Assembly: GCA_964508195.1 (NCBI GenBank)
Contig: CAZDSH010000007.1
Span: 1-48,008, forward strand
Direction of reading: 5' to 3'
Length of the DNA stretch: 48,008 nt
From: JAAYEV01 sp964508195
GTDB taxonomy: Bacteria > Bacillota > Clostridia > Ch29
Below the pieces are notes generated by a model. It saw only the letters and a program-made list of their open reading frames with translations. It was not told the DNA's origin and made no database searches. Positions 1 to 8,054 of this stretch are shown piece by piece (the first letter of the stretch is position 1; every line of letters starts with the position of its first letter). The position numbers and the translations under genes were made by a program.

Positions 1-53
1 CTGCGCTCTTTCTATTATGCGGGTGTAAGCTCAGCTCCGGACAGCCTAATGCC
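1..53 (-). repeat. Partial copy of the 175-bp inverted-repeat element (window edge)
   Basis: The first 53 bases are the reverse complement of the left part of the element found whole at 10223-10397. The terminal repeat GGACAGCCTAATGCC lies at 39-53. The copy is cut by the window edge. Its missing half is exactly what the other end of the window contains, apart from about 6 bases. Confidence 0.85.
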
Positions 54-70
54 TATACATGCGCGGACCT

Positions 71-104
71 AATGTGGCAAGGGGACGTTTTGTTTGCCAC
101 ATTT
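71..104. repeat. TGTGGCA hairpin repeat, copy 1
   Basis: Arms AATGTGGCA and TGCCACATT enclose a core AGGGGACGTTTTGTTT. Near-identical copies lie at 21404-21438 and 47849-47884, and a split copy is at 10594-10614 plus 10772-10786. A tail of the motif (CGTCCCCGTGCCAT) recurs at about 218-231, just before the polX ribosome site. It resembles a REP/MITE-type repeat. Its function is unknown. Confidence 0.8.
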
Positions 105-245
105 GCGGAGCGGCTCGTAAAGCCCGGTTTCGGCGAACTTCCTTTGCTAAACCATTTATAAGCATAATTTTGTGTTTTATGATCTGTGCGTCCATGGGTG
201 ACAAAAAGGGGGGGATCGTCCCCGTGCCATATAAAGGAGGAGATT

Positions 246-1967
246 ATGATGAACAGGAAAGGGATAGCCCGGATCCTTAGGGAGATGGGCACTATGTTAG
301 AGCTTATCGGGGATAGCCCTTTTAGAGCAAGGGCATATCATAACGGTGCCCGGGCTATTGAAACCCTTACGGAGGATATTGAAAGGCTCGTAACCGAAGA
401 TAGGCTCAAGGATATAAAGGGCATCGGCAAGACCCTTAACGGAAATATTAAGGAAATGGTAAATACCGGCGGACTTAAAGATTATGACGAGTTAAAGGAA
501 CAGGTACCCGCCGGACTTTTTGATATCCTGAAGGTCCCCGGTCTCGGCCCCAAAAAAGTGAGGATAATCTATGAAAAACTTGGTATAAAAAACCTAGGGG
601 AGTTGGAATATGCCTGTATAGAGAATCGCCTTATAGAACTGCCCGGTTTCGGCGACAGGACACAAAAAAAGGTCTTAGAGGGCATACAGTATCTGAAAAA
701 AAACCAGGGCAGGTACCTATATCCCGAAGCCTTGGAAAAGGCCCGGGCTTTAACGGAGGGACTCTATGGGGCAAAGGTTACAACTCGTATTAGCATTGCG
801 GGCAGCCTTAGAAGGAAGGCCGAAACCATAGGGGATATAGATATACTAGCCGCCGGCGATGACCCCGATATTATAATGGACACCTTTGCTAGGCTACCGG
901 AGATTGACAGGGTGACGGAAAGGGGCGGCTCTATGTTAAGGGCCGTTTTAGATAGTGGTATAGGGGTAGATCTAAGGGTGCTTAAGGATTATCAGTTCCC
1001 CTTTGCATTGCATCATTTTACCGGTAGCAAGGAACATAATACCGCAATGAGACACAGGGCAAAGGGAATGGGGTTTAAAATAAATGAATATGGCATATTT
1101 AAGACCGATGGCAAGGGAAATCTCCAGTGTGCCGATGAGGTAGAATTTTTCAAAAACCTCGGCCTTCAATATATTCCCCCGGAACTTAGGGAAAATACCG
1201 GCGAGATTGAGGCGGCGGAGGAGGGTAAATTACCGGACCTAGTGGAATACAAGGATCTAAAGGGCATATTCCATGTACATACGAGGTATAGCGACGGCCT
1301 TTACACTATAGAGGACATGGCCGAGGGCGCGATAAAGATGGGCATGGAATACATAGGCATATCGGACCACAGCCGGTCTGCCTATTATGCCGGCGGATTG
1401 AGTATAGAGGATGTCAAAAGACAAAGGAAAGAGATAGATAGCCTTAATGCCCGTTATAAAGATTTTAGAATATTCGCCGGCATAGAAAGCGATATACTCG
1501 CCGACGGATCCTTAGATTACCCCGATGAAATATTAGCCACCTTCGATTTTGTTATAGCATCGGTCCATTCTAGCTTTACGATGGATAAGGATTCTATGAC
1601 GGAAAGGCTTATCCGGGCATTGGAAAACCCCTACGTTACAATGCTGGGCCATCCCGTGGGCCGACTCCTTCTAGCCCGGGAGGAGTATCCCGTGGATATA
1701 GAAAGAGTCATAGAGGCCGCGGCAAAGTTAGGCAAGGTAATAGAGCTTAACGCAAATCCCTATAGGCTAGATTTAGATTGGCGTTGGTGCCGTAGGACGA
1801 AGGAAAAAGCCGTCAAGATCAGTATAAACCCCGATGCCCATTCCCTGGAGGGTCTAGGGGATACGGTATACGGTATAAATATCGCCCGTAAAGGGTGGCT
1901 TGAGCGGGAGGACGTTTTTAATTGTATGTCCCTCAATCAAATAGACACAATCCTAAAAAAAGTATAA
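246..1967 (+). CDS. polX: DNA polymerase/3'-5' exonuclease PolX (family X polymerase + PHP domain)
   Basis: Family X repair polymerase fused to a PHP phosphoesterase; bacterial PolX acts in gap-filling and base-excision repair. The protein has 573 aa, the usual family length. Helix-hairpin-helix segments are visible (IKGIGKTL, VPGLGPKK, LPGFGDRT, roughly residues 55-150). The palm motif GSLRRKAETIGDIDIL near residue 185-200 carries the catalytic aspartates. The PHP domain runs from about 336 to 565 with metal-ligand motifs HVHTRYSDG, ISDHS, GIESDI, ASVHSS, GHPVGR and NPDAH. I chose ATG 246 because AAAGGAGG lies at 233-240; ATG 249 is an equally possible neighbour, and an upstream in-frame ATG at 186 would read through repeat DNA. 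Most of its upstream DNA is repeat sequence. Confidence 0.95.
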   Translation: MMNRKGIARILREMGTMLELIGDSPFRARAYHNGARAIETLTEDIERLVTEDRLKDIKGIGKTLNGNIKEMVNTGGLKDYDELKEQVPAGLFDILKVPGLGPKKVRIIYEKLGIKNLGELEYACIENRLIELPGFGDRTQKKVLEGIQYLKKNQGRYLYPEALEKARALTEGLYGAKVTTRISIAGSLRRKAETIGDIDILAAGDDPDIIMDTFARLPEIDRVTERGGSMLRAVLDSGIGVDLRVLKDYQFPFALHHFTGSKEHNTAMRHRAKGMGFKINEYGIFKTDGKGNLQCADEVEFFKNLGLQYIPPELRENTGEIEAAEEGKLPDLVEYKDLKGIFHVHTRYSDGLYTIEDMAEGAIKMGMEYIGISDHSRSAYYAGGLSIEDVKRQRKEIDSLNARYKDFRIFAGIESDILADGSLDYPDEILATFDFVIASVHSSFTMDKDSMTERLIRALENPYVTMLGHPVGRLLLAREEYPVDIERVIEAAAKLGKVIELNANPYRLDLDWRWCRRTKEKAVKISINPDAHSLEGLGDTVYGINIARKGWLEREDVFNCMSLNQIDTILKKV

Positions 1968-2001
1968 AAAACGGGGCCCATGGTTTTATCCATCGGCCCC
2001 G
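1963..2001 (-). terminator. Terminator between polX and the GNAT gene
   Basis: Hairpin GGGGCC-C-ATGG / CCAT-C-GGCCCC. Read on the minus strand it is followed by a T-rich run (TTTTTTATAC), so it mainly serves the minus-strand acetyltransferase gene. On the plus strand no T-run follows. Confidence 0.65.
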
Positions 2002-2016
2002 AGGGGCTGAGACAGG

Positions 2017-2643
2017 CTATATGCTCTTATGGTATATCAAGTCTGTAAGTATATCGTTATTATACTCTTCGTATCGGATCCCCGCTAGTTGATAGTTCTG
2101 TTTTTTACGGAAATTTAGCGAGGCGAAATTAAGTACCGGGCTTACTATCGTTTCGGCGAATATGTTTCTTATACCCTTTGCGGTTATATCATGTATAAGC
2201 CGTTCATAAAGTTTACTGCCTATACCCATCCCTGTGAGGCCGGAACATACAGCGGTCTTATCCACTAGCACGAACTTTTTAATATTCTTCCTGTTAAAAC
2301 CGGGGTGCCAGTAGATCTCATCTATCCAGCCGGGATTATACCTTAACCAATCGGATTTATTGTAGGCCATTAAAAACGCTACGGGCCTAGATGGTGTATG
2401 GGCCACATAAAAATGTTCCAGATTGAATATCCGTGAAAGAAACATTTGTTTATACTTCGACGGGTCAGAAGAATAATCGTCTATAAGAAAACCTTTGTTA
2501 GAATCCTTATCCCTGTGTCCTACGGTGGTAGCGATCCGATAGATTTCTTTGACATCCTCCGGCAGGGCCTTCCTTATATGAATACTATCCAATAGAGATT
2601 TTTTGTCCAATGCACGTATCGCACCGGTGCTGAGCTTCTTCAC
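2017..2643 (-). CDS. GNAT-family N-acetyltransferase
   Basis: A 208-aa protein with a GNAT fold. Acetyl-CoA binding motif A is seen as GLTGMGIGSKLYERL (about residues 135-149, the Q/R-x-x-G-x-G/A type pyrophosphate loop). A C-terminal segment follows with ...NFASLNFRKKQNYQLAG, typical of motif B. The substrate cannot be told from the sequence. The start is GTG at 2643, preceded at 7 bases by AGGGGAG. It is a single-gene unit directly behind a c-di-AMP riboswitch, so its expression should follow cellular c-di-AMP. That is unusual company for an acetyltransferase, since this riboswitch class usually precedes cell-wall hydrolase, potassium or osmolyte transport genes. An osmotic or cell-wall role is only inferred from this. 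Confidence 0.85.
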   Translation of the reverse strand: MKKLSTGAIRALDKKSLLDSIHIRKALPEDVKEIYRIATTVGHRDKDSNKGFLIDDYSSDPSKYKQMFLSRIFNLEHFYVAHTPSRPVAFLMAYNKSDWLRYNPGWIDEIYWHPGFNRKNIKKFVLVDKTAVCSGLTGMGIGSKLYERLIHDITAKGIRNIFAETIVSPVLNFASLNFRKKQNYQLAGIRYEEYNNDILTDLIYHKSI

Positions 2644-2671
2644 AGGTTAACTCCCCTTTCATTTAATTTCT

Positions 2672-2699
2672 TTGAAAGAGGGAATCTGTGCCCTCTTTC
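2672..2699 (-). promoter_or_regulatory. Expression platform: hairpin competing with the ribosome-binding site
   Basis: On the minus strand GAAAGAGGG (2699-2691) pairs perfectly with CCCTCTTTC (2682-2674). The 3' arm CCUCUUUC can instead pair over 8 bases (one G-U) with GAAAGGGG, which is the ribosome site of the acetyltransferase gene (about 2660-2653). No U-run follows the hairpin. This suggests translational control: when the 5' arm is free the ribosome site is exposed, otherwise it is masked. The complementarity is seen; the mechanism is inferred. Confidence 0.55.
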
Positions 2700-2820
2700 T
2701 ACGCTTACGAGGTTAGCTGACGGATTCGGGCCGAAAGAGAATGGCCCTACCCCCTAAATTGCAGGGATTCACCCCTTTGATTGGTTCCCCCGTTTCCCGT
2801 AAAGGGAATTCAGCGGTAAT
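2699..2820 (-). promoter_or_regulatory. c-di-AMP riboswitch (ydaO-yuaA class)
   Basis: The minus strand contains the class's hallmark segments in order: CGGGGGAACC, GGGGTGAATCC, GGGTAGGGC, then CCGAATCCGTCAGCTAACC followed by TCGTAAGCG. The closing helix pairs CGCT (about 2815-2812) with AGCG near 2703. It lies about 55 bases upstream of the GTG start of the GNAT gene, same strand. Identification rests on recognising these conserved blocks, which are distinctive. Confidence 0.93.
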
Positions 2821-2822
2821 AA

Positions 2823-3234
2823 TTTCGGTGCTACACCCCTAGTAGTATACGAGTTAAAAATGATTAATAGTAACTATGGCAATACTTATACACAGCTATG
2901 TATATTGCGATAATGTTTAAAATTATGGGGTTTTGTGTTGTATCCTTAGGTTGCGTGACAGCTTGATATGTCAAAGCGTTAATACGTTTTTCTAATTATA
3001 ACACAGGTATAAATATCTTTCAAGAAAAAATTCCCCATTTATTATCCAGGCCCGGTTGTAAAGTAAAGTGACTGAGAAATTTCTGATATTTCCTATACAA
3101 TAAAACTAGACGGCTAACACAGCGCCTTAATATTGATGGTATGCAAGGGATATATATTGTGTTATGGTTTATATCCTTTGATTGGGGATAGGCTTATATG
3201 GTATATAATAATGTATAGAGGCGGAGGGGGTTTT
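2823..3234. other. Intergenic region upstream of the riboswitch and the Nudix gene
   Basis: AT-rich, with no credible gene. A TATACT at about 2847-2852 (minus strand) may be the -10 of the riboswitch transcript, but the -35 is weak. A small inverted repeat TGACA-N8-TGTCA lies at 2956-2973 and could be an operator. The stretch 3133-3234 is open in frame with the Nudix gene, but its codon content looks non-coding and it lacks a ribosome site. Confidence 0.4.
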
Positions 3235-3858
3235 ATGAAAGTTGAACAGATAAAAAAACTTATGAAGGACAAAAGAGCAGTGCCCGAGGGGAGATATCAG
3301 GTATTCGGCGTTCTGGTTCCTATAATAGAGGATGAGAAGGGTTGTCAGGTGCTGTTGGAAACGCGGGCGTCCACTTTACGGAAACAGCCCGGTGAAATTA
3401 GCTTGCCCGGGGGACGGAGGGAAAGGGGCGAAACGCCGCAAAGCACAGCAATAAGGGAAACGTCCGAGGAGCTTACTATCCCGGAGGAGGCTATCTCGGT
3501 GTTCGGTCCCTTGGATTATCTCGTTACACCCTTTGACTACATTATATATCCCTTCGTTGGCACGATAAAGGAGCCTTACATTGGGCAAATAGCGGGGGCC
3601 CCCGGTGAAGTGGACGAGGTATTTACAGTGCCTTTGGATTTCTTTCTAGATACTAAACCGGAGTGTTACCGATTGTCTACGGAACTCCAAATACCCCGTG
3701 AGTTCCCCTTTGGGCTGATACCCCACGGGGAAGATTATAATTGGAGTACAGGCACCTATCCCGTCTGTTTTTATTGTTATAATGACCGCATAATCTGGGG
3801 TATAACCGCCAGAATTATAAAAAATTTGATCAACCGTTTAATGTATGATGAAAAATAA
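3235..3858 (+). CDS. Nudix hydrolase, CoA pyrophosphatase-like
   Basis: A 207-aa Nudix hydrolase. The Nudix box at residues 59-82 reads GGRRERGE...RETSEELTI and retains the RExxEE metal-binding core. The usual glycine after EEx is threonine. Just upstream, LLETRASTLRKQPGEISLPGG matches the CoA-pyrophosphatase signature (LLxxRSxxLRxHxGxxxFPGG), so the likely reaction is cleavage of CoA to 3',5'-ADP and 4'-phosphopantetheine. Start ATG 3235 follows GGCGGAGGGGG. It appears monocistronic. Confidence 0.85.
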   Translation: MKVEQIKKLMKDKRAVPEGRYQVFGVLVPIIEDEKGCQVLLETRASTLRKQPGEISLPGGRRERGETPQSTAIRETSEELTIPEEAISVFGPLDYLVTPFDYIIYPFVGTIKEPYIGQIAGAPGEVDEVFTVPLDFFLDTKPECYRLSTELQIPREFPFGLIPHGEDYNWSTGTYPVCFYCYNDRIIWGITARIIKNLINRLMYDEK

Positions 3859-3941
3859 GCGTGATATAAGATACATATAAAACCTATGATTACGAAATAA
3901 TATTAGAAGCGGTTAAATGTCGGGAGGTGTTTATACTTAAA

Positions 3942-4145
3942 ATGAATACTAGGGATGTTTTGCTTAAAATGGTTTTGGATTCCCAGGAGAGGGTTAGGGA
4001 TCTGGAAACCTTTTCGAAACGGGTAGAGGATAATGAAGTGAAGGAAGTATTTCAGGAATTTGCGGAGCAAACGGGTTTACAATCGAGGCGGATACGTGAG
4101 TTATTAGACAAGTATGAAACTAATGCGAGGAACGGTATGTATTGA
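3942..4145 (+). CDS. Small helical protein, function unknown
   Basis: A 67-aa, charged, wholly helical protein (MNTRDVLLKMVLDSQERVRDLE...) that resembles a short four-helix or ferritin-like fragment, but I do not recognise the family. ATG 3942 follows GGGAGGTG by 12 bases. A GTG at 3927 is in frame but overlaps that ribosome site, so ATG is preferred. It is followed at once by a terminator. Length, strong ribosome site and position support a real gene. Confidence 0.6.
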   Translation: MNTRDVLLKMVLDSQERVRDLETFSKRVEDNEVKEVFQEFAEQTGLQSRRIRELLDKYETNARNGMY

Positions 4146-4147
4146 TA

Positions 4148-4180
4148 AAAGGCCTGCCGCCTAATGGGCAGGTCTTTTAT
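4148..4180. terminator. Bidirectional terminator
   Basis: AAAAGGCCTGCC / GGCAGGTCTTTT hairpin with A-run and T-run on either side. It separates the small helical gene from the convergent glycosyltransferase gene. Confidence 0.8.
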
Positions 4181-5166
4181 CTAAGGATTCTTTTGTAGGC
4201 GTTAAGGGTCCTTTTTGCGACCTGTTCCCATGTATAGTTAGCCAAAACATGTTTTTGTAAAGAGCCGTCGGTCCTATGTTCAAAACCCCGTAGCAGAGCC
4301 CCTCTTATATCCGAAATATCATGGGGTGAACAATAATGGGCGAGCTTGCCGAGGTATTCCCTTGTGCAGCCATACTTAGTAGTTACCACAGTACATCCCG
4401 CTGCCGCCGCCTCTAGGTTCGATTGCCCTGGTATTTCAAATAAGCTGGGAAGCGCATATAATGTTGCTGCCGCATAGCTGTTGCGAAGGTCTGACAGGCT
4501 TTGCCTTTGTATAAACATAACTCTGTCACCGCCCTCCTTAAAGCACGCTTTGCCATAGGCAGTGTTGCTTATAGTGCCTATTAATATCAGATTTACATCA
4601 ATGTCTTTAAGGGCTTTTATTAACATGAGTTGGTTCTTCCTAGGGGAGATGCCCCCGACGCATAGTACGAAATCACGAAGACCATATTTTTTAAAGAAAT
4701 GCTCCCCGTCTCCCAGAGGAAACCTTCTATCCACGCCCCATGGCACCCATTGAAAGGGCTTTTTTATATGAAAATCCCTTACAAGGCAGTCTAGTTCCAA
4801 TTGCGAATTGACGAGTACAATAGATGTTTTCGATAGTATAATGCTTTTAATAATCCTTCGCCGGCGTGCCCATTTCCCCTCCGGGGGAGGATTTTTATTA
4901 AAACTTACACTATTTAAGTATATAGGGGTAAGGACTACGGGTATACCCTGTTTATGAGCCCTATAGGTGAAGGTGTAAGTATATGTTACCGATGCTAGGT
5001 TAAAAATATGTACTAAATCATATCCGCTATAGTCGTGAAAGGAATCGGTAGAGATATAAACGTTCACTCCCAAGGCTTGTAAGTATTTTTTTGTAAAGAG
5101 TACGCACAGGCTATCCTGTGCCGGATTTACAATGAAATCTGGTCTTATCTGGAACAACACTTTCAT
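4177..5166 (-). CDS. Glycosyltransferase, GT4 family (GT-B fold)
   Basis: A 329-aa cytoplasmic glycosyltransferase. The C-terminal nucleotide-sugar domain has the family's GGISPRKNQ stretch (residues 171-179) and the acidic region LPSLFEIPGQSNLEAAAAGCTVVTTKYG (about 239-266), where an E-x7-E arrangement contacts the donor. The N-terminal acceptor domain is short. Start ATG 5166 follows AAAGGGGGG at 8 bases. Acceptor and sugar are unknown. It lies next to a Cys-rich protein on the same strand but is separated from it by a terminator. Confidence 0.88.
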   Translation of the reverse strand: MKVLFQIRPDFIVNPAQDSLCVLFTKKYLQALGVNVYISTDSFHDYSGYDLVHIFNLASVTYTYTFTYRAHKQGIPVVLTPIYLNSVSFNKNPPPEGKWARRRRIIKSIILSKTSIVLVNSQLELDCLVRDFHIKKPFQWVPWGVDRRFPLGDGEHFFKKYGLRDFVLCVGGISPRKNQLMLIKALKDIDVNLILIGTISNTAYGKACFKEGGDRVMFIQRQSLSDLRNSYAAATLYALPSLFEIPGQSNLEAAAAGCTVVTTKYGCTREYLGKLAHYCSPHDISDIRGALLRGFEHRTDGSLQKHVLANYTWEQVAKRTLNAYKRILR

Positions 5167-5285
5167 CTGTTTTACCCCCCTTTCCCAATTGTAAAGGAAC
5201 CCTTCAACGGGAATGTGCCAGAGGTCATACAGCCCACATCCCTAGGGCAACGAAGGCGCTATTTTGTATCGGCTTTGGAAAAATG

Positions 5286-5324
5286 AATAAAGGGCCATTA
5301 TCAATGGGATAGCGGCCCTTTTAT
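5286..5324. terminator. Terminator downstream of the Cys-rich protein gene
   Basis: AAAGGGCC and GGCCCTTTT arms around a 17-base loop, with T-runs readable on both strands. Confidence 0.7.
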
Positions 5325-5351
5325 AAAGTCTACCGGCCCGGGCAAAACCTA

Positions 5352-5969
5352 TTACGGAGTATCGTTTAACTGGTCGGGAAAGATCTGTGTAAAGGGCAAA
5401 TCCATGAACTCTTCGCATGCATCCTCGGGTAAAAACTCTTCACAGGCATCGGGTTCACAGTAGCCCAGGGAGAGTACCGTAAGCTGGACTCTTCCCACTA
5501 CTTTTATGATCGCCATAGTTCCAATTGCTAATTCTAAATTGTTGCCTACGATCGCCTCCCTTAGTACTTCCGAACGGGTTTCTAATATGATATTAAAGGA
5601 AAACTCATCGAAGGGGTTTTCCGGTATCCGTATGGTATCGTCCTTTAGAAAATCAACGGAGCTTTCAATTGAAATCAAAATTCCGCCGGCATTTCTTACC
5701 CTTATTACAAAGGGTATCCTAAGGGTAAAGGTAACTCTATTTAATGTAGGATCAACGTTTTCTATTTGGGTTATATTTAATGTTCCTTCCACGATAAACC
5801 CTGGTTGAAAGGTTACATCCACGAAAGTAAAGGGTCCGCCCTCCTCGGGCAGTTCTACGGTCATCTCCGGCATACATTCCCTTTGGAAACATTGGAAGAA
5901 TACTTTATCGGTTATTACACACTCCGGAATAGGTTCCTGTCGTAAAGATATATCTCTCTTGGCCTCCAT
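5352..5969 (-). CDS. Cys-rich beta-structured protein, possibly spore-coat associated
   Basis: A 205-aa protein with cysteines clustered at both ends: CVITDKVFFQCFQREC near residues 18-33, and YCEPDACEEFLPEDACEEF near 168-187. The middle is beta-rich and hydrophobic (residues 40-165). No signal peptide is seen. The layout recalls clostridial spore-coat or SPOCS-like proteins, but I cannot assign a family. ATG 5969 has AAGGGGGAT in front. A shared CATACGAC element lies about 32 bases upstream and also precedes the divergent gene at 6290, consistent with co-regulation. Confidence 0.7.
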   Translation of the reverse strand: MEAKRDISLRQEPIPECVITDKVFFQCFQRECMPEMTVELPEEGGPFTFVDVTFQPGFIVEGTLNITQIENVDPTLNRVTFTLRIPFVIRVRNAGGILISIESSVDFLKDDTIRIPENPFDEFSFNIILETRSEVLREAIVGNNLELAIGTMAIIKVVGRVQLTVLSLGYCEPDACEEFLPEDACEEFMDLPFTQIFPDQLNDTP

Positions 5970-6000
5970 ATACTATCCCCCTTTTATAATATAAATTTTA

Positions 6001-6013
6001 GTCGTATGCCTTT
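6001..6013 (-). promoter_or_regulatory. Promoter-like element AAAGGCATACGAC (minus copy)
   Basis: This 13-mer, read on the minus strand, is repeated on the plus strand at 6232-6244. Each copy sits about 30-45 bases before the start of its gene, where a -10 would be. CATACGAC resembles the CATAnnnT -10 of mother-cell sporulation sigma factors. No clear -35 was found. Confidence 0.4.
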
Positions 6014-6215
6014 ATACTATCAATTCCATATTATGAACGCGTAAATGAAATGGTGAGGGATAAATCTAATAAATTTAAGCCCATTAACCCGGCGGATCCG
6101 TCGGTAGGCGGATTTATGTTGTCGTACATATAAAAATATACGGGGCATATAATTTATTAGCGTATAAACTTTGGCAAAGCATGTACGATGATGGTGTAAC
6201 GCGGTGTATATAAAC

Positions 6216-6246
6216 GTGTCGTATATAGAGAAAAGGCATACGACAC
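6216..6246. promoter_or_regulatory. Perfect inverted repeat overlapping the plus-strand promoter-like element
   Basis: GTGTCGTAT (6216-6224) and ATACGACAC (6238-6246) are perfect 9-bp arms around 13 bases. The right arm overlaps the 13-mer copy at 6232-6244. It may be an operator, or an incidental palindrome built from the promoter motif. The rest of 5970-6289 shows no gene. Confidence 0.4.
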
Positions 6247-6289
6247 ATGTAGATGCTAGGATTTAGAATATTTTGTGGTGATATTGTCT

Positions 6290-7747
6290 ATGGATAAAGT
6301 AAACTTTTCTGAATACATAATTATAAAAGACGGGACCAAGTCCTGGTGGTTTTTTATTAGGAAGGGTAGTATATTTTATAAAACCCGCAATCAGGATGGC
6401 CGTTGGACGAGGGAGATTAAGCTACTTGATAGTATAGCTACCGATTTTTCTATAGATATTGATTCGAAGGGCAATCTCAATCTTATATGTTTTAATAAGA
6501 CCGGCGAATTGCTTTATTTAGTGCATAATGGTACCCATTGGTACAACAAAATGCTTTCAGCCTTTCCCCTGGAGAAATATAAACTAGGGAACCTAAAAAT
6601 TATATGTCATGGCAAATACATAAACGTATTCTTTTCCCTCGGACTACGTAAAAGCCCGGGATATTATAGCATAAGGCACAGCTTTTGGGATGGTTCGAAA
6701 TGGAGCGGTTTCAAAGTGGCCCGGACCACGGCGACAAAGGATAACGAACCATTTTATGTAGGTTACGACCAGAGGGATATCGTCCATCTTGTTTATAAAG
6801 CATCACGGTTGGGATGCCGGCAATTGTGTTACTGTAAATTTCGTACGGATTATTCCCTATGGGGTAATCCCGAAAAGATTACGGATATTATCGGTATAAG
6901 GGCCTATCATTTTGCATTGACGGATAACAGGGATGCCTTGTATTTGCTATGGACCGAGCCAGAAAACAACGACAATAAAATAAGGTATTTGAAGCGTGCA
7001 CGGATAAGCTATCCCAAGGGCCTTTGGGAAAATGATTCTTTGATAACCGATGGGGATGTGGACAATAAACAGCCCCTTTTATACGTTGTGGGTAATACAA
7101 AGTGGACGGTATGGGTACAAAGGGGCATGCTTGTTGGTAGTTTCAGCTATGACGAAGGCAAGAACTGGACGGAGCCTGTACCTGTAGATGTTCCCTTAGG
7201 ATGCCGGTTAAAACTATACAATATCGTATTAAGTGTCAAGGAATATCCTGAGATATCCGCGGGGTTTGCCTATGGATATGAAAGGGAAGGGGATATAATA
7301 ATACCCATCATAGATGATATTCTAGACGATAAAAGTATAAATCGCAGGGAACAAACCGCAGGTATAAACATTAACAAGAATAAGATCAAAAAGTATGCTA
7401 TCGGAGCCAAGGATTATATCGGTAAACTCGTTGAAGAGGTAGGTAGGGTTGAGGAAAAGGAAAAAGAAATAGAAGAAATGGTATCAAAACAGGCCAATGA
7501 AATAAGTAGGGTGTATAATGATTTAGAGGTTTTTAAAAAAGAAGTAAAGGGGCTAGGCGAAGACTTAGCGCGTATGAAGAACGAAAATACTGAGATAATG
7601 GCCTCTGTAAACGATTGGCGGGATAAGTTTAAAAGGCATCAGCGGATTCTTGAAGGATTTACGGAGGAATACGAAAGACTTTTTAAAATATCTGAAACCC
7701 TTTCAGAGCGCAGTTTTATTAAAAGAATATTAAGCTATTTCAAATAA
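6290..7747 (+). CDS. Beta-propeller (sialidase/BNR-like) protein with C-terminal coiled coil
   Basis: About 485 aa. Residues 10-340 consist of repeated aromatic-rich beta blades (for example SFWDGSKWSGFK, FSYDEGKNWTEPV, where the last resembles an Asp-box S-x-D-x-G-x-x-W). Residues about 375-470 are a long charged coiled coil (EEVGRVEEKEKEIEEMVSKQANEISRVYNDLE). No signal peptide or membrane segment is visible. Enzymatic sialidase activity is doubtful because catalytic residues cannot be recognised. ATG 6290 was chosen over in-frame GTG 6275/6278, but no strong ribosome site decides this. It is divergent from the Cys-rich protein gene and shares a promoter-like motif with it. Confidence 0.65.
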   Translation: MDKVNFSEYIIIKDGTKSWWFFIRKGSIFYKTRNQDGRWTREIKLLDSIATDFSIDIDSKGNLNLICFNKTGELLYLVHNGTHWYNKMLSAFPLEKYKLGNLKIICHGKYINVFFSLGLRKSPGYYSIRHSFWDGSKWSGFKVARTTATKDNEPFYVGYDQRDIVHLVYKASRLGCRQLCYCKFRTDYSLWGNPEKITDIIGIRAYHFALTDNRDALYLLWTEPENNDNKIRYLKRARISYPKGLWENDSLITDGDVDNKQPLLYVVGNTKWTVWVQRGMLVGSFSYDEGKNWTEPVPVDVPLGCRLKLYNIVLSVKEYPEISAGFAYGYEREGDIIIPIIDDILDDKSINRREQTAGININKNKIKKYAIGAKDYIGKLVEEVGRVEEKEKEIEEMVSKQANEISRVYNDLEVFKKEVKGLGEDLARMKNENTEIMASVNDWRDKFKRHQRILEGFTEEYERLFKISETLSERSFIKRILSYFK

Positions 7748-7787
7748 ATATAAAGCATCACTATAGTTGTATCCCTTTATTTATCTT

Positions 7788-7885
7788 TTTAAGGGCAAAG
7801 CCCCTCTAGCTAATATTATGTAGCTAGGGACCTGAGCATCCTGTTTAAGGTTAGGCCCCCCCCTTAGGATGGTCATGGTGTAAAA
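7788..7885 (+). ncRNA. Candidate structured RNA leader, class unknown
   Basis: Successive helices can be drawn: CTAGCT/AGCTAG (7806-7827) and CATCCT/AGGATG with an inner AAGG/CCTT (7837-7872), closed by a weak UUUUA/UAAAA pairing. The order GGGCAAA, stem, GGGAC, stem loosely recalls the c-di-GMP-I architecture, but the conserved GCAAAGCC junction and GNRA loop are absent. A second imperfect hairpin lies at 7964-8003 before the dCMP deaminase gene. This is a candidate only. Confidence 0.3.
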
Positions 7886-8054
7886 CCTTTATTACGTTAT
7901 ATGTAGGTGTACTTACAAAACATTCTCCGGCCTTCTATGTGTTTTATACCTGCATTAAAAAAAGTAGCGGCCTAATCAATTGATAATCGTATTAGGTACT
8001 GCTAGAATTAGCTAAAGGGATAGGAAATGATAAACGTGTAGGGGGATTTTAAAT

